Position numbers and translations under genes: made by a program. A DNA stretch of 8,013 nucleotides from NCBI GenBank assembly GCA_019454915.1, contig JACFNM010000190.1, positions 1-8,013 on the forward strand, written 5' to 3'. Origin of the DNA: Chitinophagaceae bacterium (lineage in GTDB: Bacteria; Bacteroidota; Bacteroidia; Chitinophagales; Chitinophagaceae). Under the pieces are notes generated by a model. It searched no databases and was not told where the DNA came from. It worked only from the letters and a program-made list of their open reading frames with translations. Each line of letters begins with the position of its first letter. Position 1 is the stretch's first letter. Shown one piece after another: positions 4,949 through 8,013 of the stretch.

Positions 4949-7735
4949 ATGAACAGAAGATCCTTTATAAACAGAACAGCCTTATTAGGCGGTTTCATTT
5001 ATCTTGATAATCCTGCCGATTGGACAGCTATCGCCGGAGCTAATATGAATGAAGACTGGTTCTCCCTTTTTAAGAGCCCCCCGGACATATATAAACCCTT
5101 TGTGCGCTGGTGGTGGAACGGCAATAAAGTGAATGCCGCAGAATTGAAAAGAGAACTGGGCTTGTTGAAATCCCTCGGTATCGGAGGCGTGGAAATCAAC
5201 CCGATAGAATTTCCGCCTACGGCAGAGGATATGGACATCCCATCGCTTCAATGGCTGAGTCCGGAGTGGATTAAGATGGTAAAGAGTTCCTGCGAAGATG
5301 CGCATGCGCTGGGGATGTATAATGATTTGATTGTCGGCTCCGGATGGCCCTTCGGTATGGAAACACTGGAAGAGCATGAGCGTGCACAGGTGCTGATCGT
5401 ATATGCTAAAGAAGTGAAGGGGCCAACGGTGTTTGCTACTTCCGCCTTCAATATTTTACAGGAAGTAGATCCGGGTGTTACCATAAAGAACCCTTTGCGC
5501 AAGGGTGAGATTATTTCCCTTCACCTGGCTAAGAATCCGATGAACTCACTGGATGATGCTATTGACCTTTCCGCTCAGTTGGGCAGGGAAGATATAAGCG
5601 TTGAAGTGCCCGAAGGCGATTTCTATTTTTATGCAGTAGTACGATATACGTCTTTTGCCAGTGTGATCAACGGTGCACCGGGCGCGGCGGGCTCCATACT
5701 GGATCACATGAATAAGGCGGCCGTGGAGAAATATCTTTATAATATGTCCGACACCATGCAAAAACAAATAGGTCCGTTGTCGGATTATCTCCGGGCATTG
5801 TTCCACGACAGCATGGAACTGGAGGGTTCCAACTGGACGGGTGATTTTGGCGAGGAGTTTAAGAAGAGATGCGGATATGACGTTTTCCCCTTCCTGCCAT
5901 TTATTATGTTCAAGGTAGGCCGGCTTGGTCAGGTGCTGGATGAGCATTACGGCGCTGAAAAGTCTGAAGAATTCCGCGATACGCTGAGCCGTGTGCGGTT
6001 TGATTTTGAATTTGTGAAAGCGAGTTTATTAAAAGAACGTTTTACAGATACTTACGTGGAGTGGTGTAGAAACCTGGGCGTTAAATCCCGTGGACAGGCA
6101 TACGGCAGAGGGTTTTTCAGACTCAAATCCAGTATGGAGTTTGACATTCCCGAAGGGGAGTCGTGGACAACCAACTATTTGTGGCATAAGCTGGGTGAGG
6201 AAATGGGCGATGAGGATTATCGCCGCGGAAGGGGATATACGATGATCAACAAGTATGTGTCTTCAGCAGCGCATCTCAGCGGCAAAAGGGAAATCAGTTG
6301 TGAGGATATGACCAATACCTATCTGGTATTCAACACTGAACTCGAATTGATGAAAGTGGGTTCGGACCAGAGTATCCTGTCGGGTATTACCCATTCGGTG
6401 ATGGAAGGGTATAATTATTGTCCGCCGGATGTTCCCTTCCCGGGATGGATTCGCTATGGCTCCTATGTCAACGAAAGAAGTAATTTCTGGCCGTATTTTC
6501 ATTTGTTGTATGACTATAAAGCGCGCCTCTCGACGCAACTGATGAATGCGGATCAATATGCTGACATCGCGATATTGCCCGCCGATTTCGATCTGTGGGC
6601 AAACCATGGTGTACAAACGGAGCCTTTTCCCGAGATTGCCGATCCTCCCTATACTACGCTGCTCTGGGAAGCTATTCACAAAACCGGAGGAGGTTGTGAT
6701 TACGTTTCAGAATTTATCCTTAAGGGAAGCAAAGTGGTGAGTGGGAAACTGGTGTATGGTAAAAGAAGTTATGGGGTACTGTTTCTTGTGGAAGTACGCA
6801 GCATCAGCGAAGAAGCACTCCAAAAAATCCGCGATATGGTCAAAGGCGGAGGTCGGGTTTATTGCATTGATCATGCGCCGTATAAGTCGTTAGGGTATAA
6901 AGATTACAAGAAAAGAGACGAAAGGATTCGCCATCTTACGGAAGAAATACAAAAACTGAACAAAGGCTTTAAGGTAGTACCCAAACCGATTGATAACCGG
7001 GTTTTGGAATGGTACCATCAACTTCAGGAGACAGAGGGATTACCACAATATCTGAAAATCGAATCTCCCGATCGCTATTTTATGCAAAACAGATACATCC
7101 GCGATGACGGCAGTGAGTTTTATTTTTTTCAGAATGCCAACAGAAATATTCCCTATCAGGCGAAAATAATTTTTGATAAAAAAATAATCGGTAGCAGGAA
7201 GATGTCTATCTGGGATCCGGAAAAAGGCGAGCGCTACCGGCTCACCTTAAACCGGGATGCTGTGTTTTATCATGATTTTGGTCCCGCAGAATCACTGATG
7301 ATCGTAGTTGATAAAAACGACAATGCCACATTAGCGCCTTTTAATCCGCTTCCCAATAACGGATATCATTCCGTAGAAATCAGTAAGAACTGGAAAGTGA
7401 ATTTGCATCACAGCCAGACGGGGCAGGTAAGCGATATAGAACTCGATAACCTGATAGATATGAAACTTGACAGTCGTATGGAGACTTTCACGGGTACGGC
7501 GACCTATCGGAAAGACATCACGATTGAAAATCCGCAGCGAACCATTTTGAACCTTGGTAAGGTCTTTGGTATTTCGGAAGTGATCGTCAACGGTCAGCAT
7601 GCGGGAGTACGATGGTATGGGAGGAGACTATTTGATATCACCGGTTTATTGCAAAAGGGAACGAATCGCATTGAAGTAAAGATTGTAACCACGATGGGCA
7701 ATTATGTAAAAACGCTCAAACACAACAAGGCGTAG
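4949..7735 (+). CDS. GH106 alpha-L-rhamnosidase, exported, C-terminus apparently truncated
   Basis: The 928-residue product begins MNRRSFINRTALLGGFIYL, a twin-arginine (Tat) type signal, with a possible cleavage after AIA (27-29). The family body is clear: YKPFVRWWWNGNKV (48-61), LKSLGIGGVEI (73-83), MYNDLIVGSGWPFG (123-136), LFHDSMELEGSNWTGDF (284-300), FKKRCGYDVFPFLPF (304-318), GQAYGRG (382-388) and REISCEDMTNTYL (447-459). Catalytic glutamates are probably E290 and E452, by position relative to GH106 members such as BT0986; this is inference. A C-terminal galactose-binding-like sandwich covers about 805-920 (ISEVIVNGQHAGVRWYG). The enzyme should remove terminal alpha-L-rhamnose from plant or bacterial polysaccharides outside the cytoplasm. 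The ATG at 4949 is chosen because it gives a complete signal peptide. The frame stops at TAG right after GNYVKTLKHNKA, where family members go on for about 25-30 residues. The missing tail lies just downstream, interrupted by stops, so the protein may be shortened or unstable. Confidence 0.88.
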   Translation: MNRRSFINRTALLGGFIYLDNPADWTAIAGANMNEDWFSLFKSPPDIYKPFVRWWWNGNKVNAAELKRELGLLKSLGIGGVEINPIEFPPTAEDMDIPSLQWLSPEWIKMVKSSCEDAHALGMYNDLIVGSGWPFGMETLEEHERAQVLIVYAKEVKGPTVFATSAFNILQEVDPGVTIKNPLRKGEIISLHLAKNPMNSLDDAIDLSAQLGREDISVEVPEGDFYFYAVVRYTSFASVINGAPGAAGSILDHMNKAAVEKYLYNMSDTMQKQIGPLSDYLRALFHDSMELEGSNWTGDFGEEFKKRCGYDVFPFLPFIMFKVGRLGQVLDEHYGAEKSEEFRDTLSRVRFDFEFVKASLLKERFTDTYVEWCRNLGVKSRGQAYGRGFFRLKSSMEFDIPEGESWTTNYLWHKLGEEMGDEDYRRGRGYTMINKYVSSAAHLSGKREISCEDMTNTYLVFNTELELMKVGSDQSILSGITHSVMEGYNYCPPDVPFPGWIRYGSYVNERSNFWPYFHLLYDYKARLSTQLMNADQYADIAILPADFDLWANHGVQTEPFPEIADPPYTTLLWEAIHKTGGGCDYVSEFILKGSKVVSGKLVYGKRSYGVLFLVEVRSISEEALQKIRDMVKGGGRVYCIDHAPYKSLGYKDYKKRDERIRHLTEEIQKLNKGFKVVPKPIDNRVLEWYHQLQETEGLPQYLKIESPDRYFMQNRYIRDDGSEFYFFQNANRNIPYQAKIIFDKKIIGSRKMSIWDPEKGERYRLTLNRDAVFYHDFGPAESLMIVVDKNDNATLAPFNPLPNNGYHSVEISKNWKVNLHHSQTGQVSDIELDNLIDMKLDSRMETFTGTATYRKDITIENPQRTILNLGKVFGISEVIVNGQHAGVRWYGRRLFDITGLLQKGTNRIEVKIVTTMGNYVKTLKHNKA

Positions 7736-7819
7736 CAGTACTGGTTGAAACGTCCGGTAAAGTAACAACCAATCTAGTATATGGGATTGATTGTTCCTGT
7801 TACTATTAATAATTATTAA
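7736..7819 (+). pseudogene. Decayed C-terminal tail of the GH106 gene
   Basis: In the same frame as the rhamnosidase, the codons after its TAG read QYWLKRPVK, TAA (7763-7765), QPI, TAG (7775-7777), YMGLIVPVTINNY and TAA (7817-7819). From memory, GH106 proteins typically end with a tail of the pattern AQYWT..., then QPLQ.MGLIGPV; the match in order, spacing and frame is good. The three stop codons at 7733, 7763 and 7775 therefore look like nonsense mutations; the one at 7775 falls where the family has glutamine, as a CAG to TAG change would give. Other genes here end normally in TGA, TAG or TAA, so a changed genetic code is unlikely. Confidence 0.55.
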
Positions 7820-7850
7820 GACAGGAGAAGAAAGTGAATGTCGGAAATGA

Positions 7851-7873
7851 TTTTTGTAAGAAATCTGAGATTT
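7851..7873. repeat. TTTTTGTAAG motif with adjoining palindrome
   Basis: TTTTTGTAAG (7851-7860) is followed directly by AAATCT and AGATTT mirrored around one base (7867). The same ten bases occur at 4871-4880, again followed by an AT-rich palindrome (4883-4892), and the core TTGTAAG also occurs at 2456-2462 and 4792-4798. All four are intergenic. Function is unknown, and base composition may explain part of it. Confidence 0.3.
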
Positions 7874-7940
7874 GCGATTTTAATAAATAGTAAATAGAAT
7901 AGTAAGGACTTCTTTAATAAGCGGGTACCAGAAACGACCT

Positions 7941-7994
7941 CAGAAAAATAGCTAAACCCTGCCTGCCGGCAGGCAGGGTTTAGCTATTTTTCTG
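7941..7994. terminator. 54-bp perfect palindrome, probable bidirectional terminator
   Basis: The arms 7941-7967 and 7968-7994 are exact reverse complements, 27 bp each with no spacer. The centre is CCTGCCTGCCGGCAGGCAGG, flanked by AAACC/GGTTT and then by A-rich and T-rich ends (AGAAAAATAGCT, AGCTATTTTTCT). As RNA this folds into a very strong GC stem with a T-rich 3' side. A seven-T run follows at 8005-8011. This is the form of a two-way intrinsic terminator, 122 bases after the last in-frame stop of the GH106 remnant. Bases 7820-7940 between them are AT-rich and hold only the TTTTTGTAAG motif. Confidence 0.75.
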
Positions 7995-8013
7995 TAGTCT
8001 TGACTTTTTTTGT

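Noticed and set aside
4786..4998. Minus-strand 70-codon frame across the GH106 promoter
   Set aside because: It overlaps the start of the GH106 gene and the palindromes, and its composition simply reflects AT-rich DNA.
7733..7819. Reassignment of TAG and TAA to an amino acid, explaining the open GH106 tail
   Set aside because: The DUF3037 gene and the lipoprotein gene end sensibly at TAG and TAA at family-typical lengths, so a standard code with local decay is simpler.

Overview
The window looks like chromosomal DNA of a Bacteroidota bacterium, possibly a Chitinophagaceae or Sphingobacteriia relative; the rank below phylum is a guess. The grounds are the gene families (a Bacteroidota-style AraC N-terminus, a SPII lipoprotein glycosidase, a GH106 rhamnosidase), promoter-like boxes of the TAnnTTTG type, AT-rich start regions without clear Shine-Dalgarno sites, and moderate GC. 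No rRNA, tRNA, CRISPR array or intact mobile element was seen.

Layout. Bases 1-468 (minus) hold the first 156 codons of a TMEM175-type potassium channel gene that runs off the left edge. Just upstream of it, 531-692 (minus) is a stub of an AraC-family regulator that stops inside the sensor domain. Bases 875-2033 (plus) carry two overlapping genes: a compact HipA-like kinase and a DUF3037 protein, a recurring pair of unknown function. A 457-base gap (2034-2490) follows, unusually rich in inverted repeats. Bases 2491-4494 (minus) encode a large lipoprotein with a glycoside-hydrolase (GHL6 or alpha-L-fucosidase-like) barrel. A second repeat-bearing gap (4495-4948) separates it from a divergent gene at 4949-7735 (plus) for a Tat-exported GH106 alpha-L-rhamnosidase. 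The right end holds a decayed extension of the GH106 frame and a 54-bp perfect palindrome that probably acts as a terminator.

How the genes fit together. The two divergent glycosidases point to breakdown of a rhamnose-containing glycan, with the lipoprotein on a membrane surface and the rhamnosidase probably in the periplasm. No SusC/SusD pair lies in the window, so this is not a demonstrated polysaccharide utilization locus. The HipA-like/DUF3037 pair is a separate two-gene unit.

Most worth a second look: (1) the HipA-like/DUF3037 pair, a kinase without a visible HipB partner; (2) the 3' end of the GH106 gene, where the frame goes on past the stop into a family-like C-terminal tail broken by further stop codons; (3) a dispersed hairpin repeat shared by the gaps at 2.2 kb and 4.7 kb; (4) the 54-bp palindrome at the right end. 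I found no convincing wholly new system.
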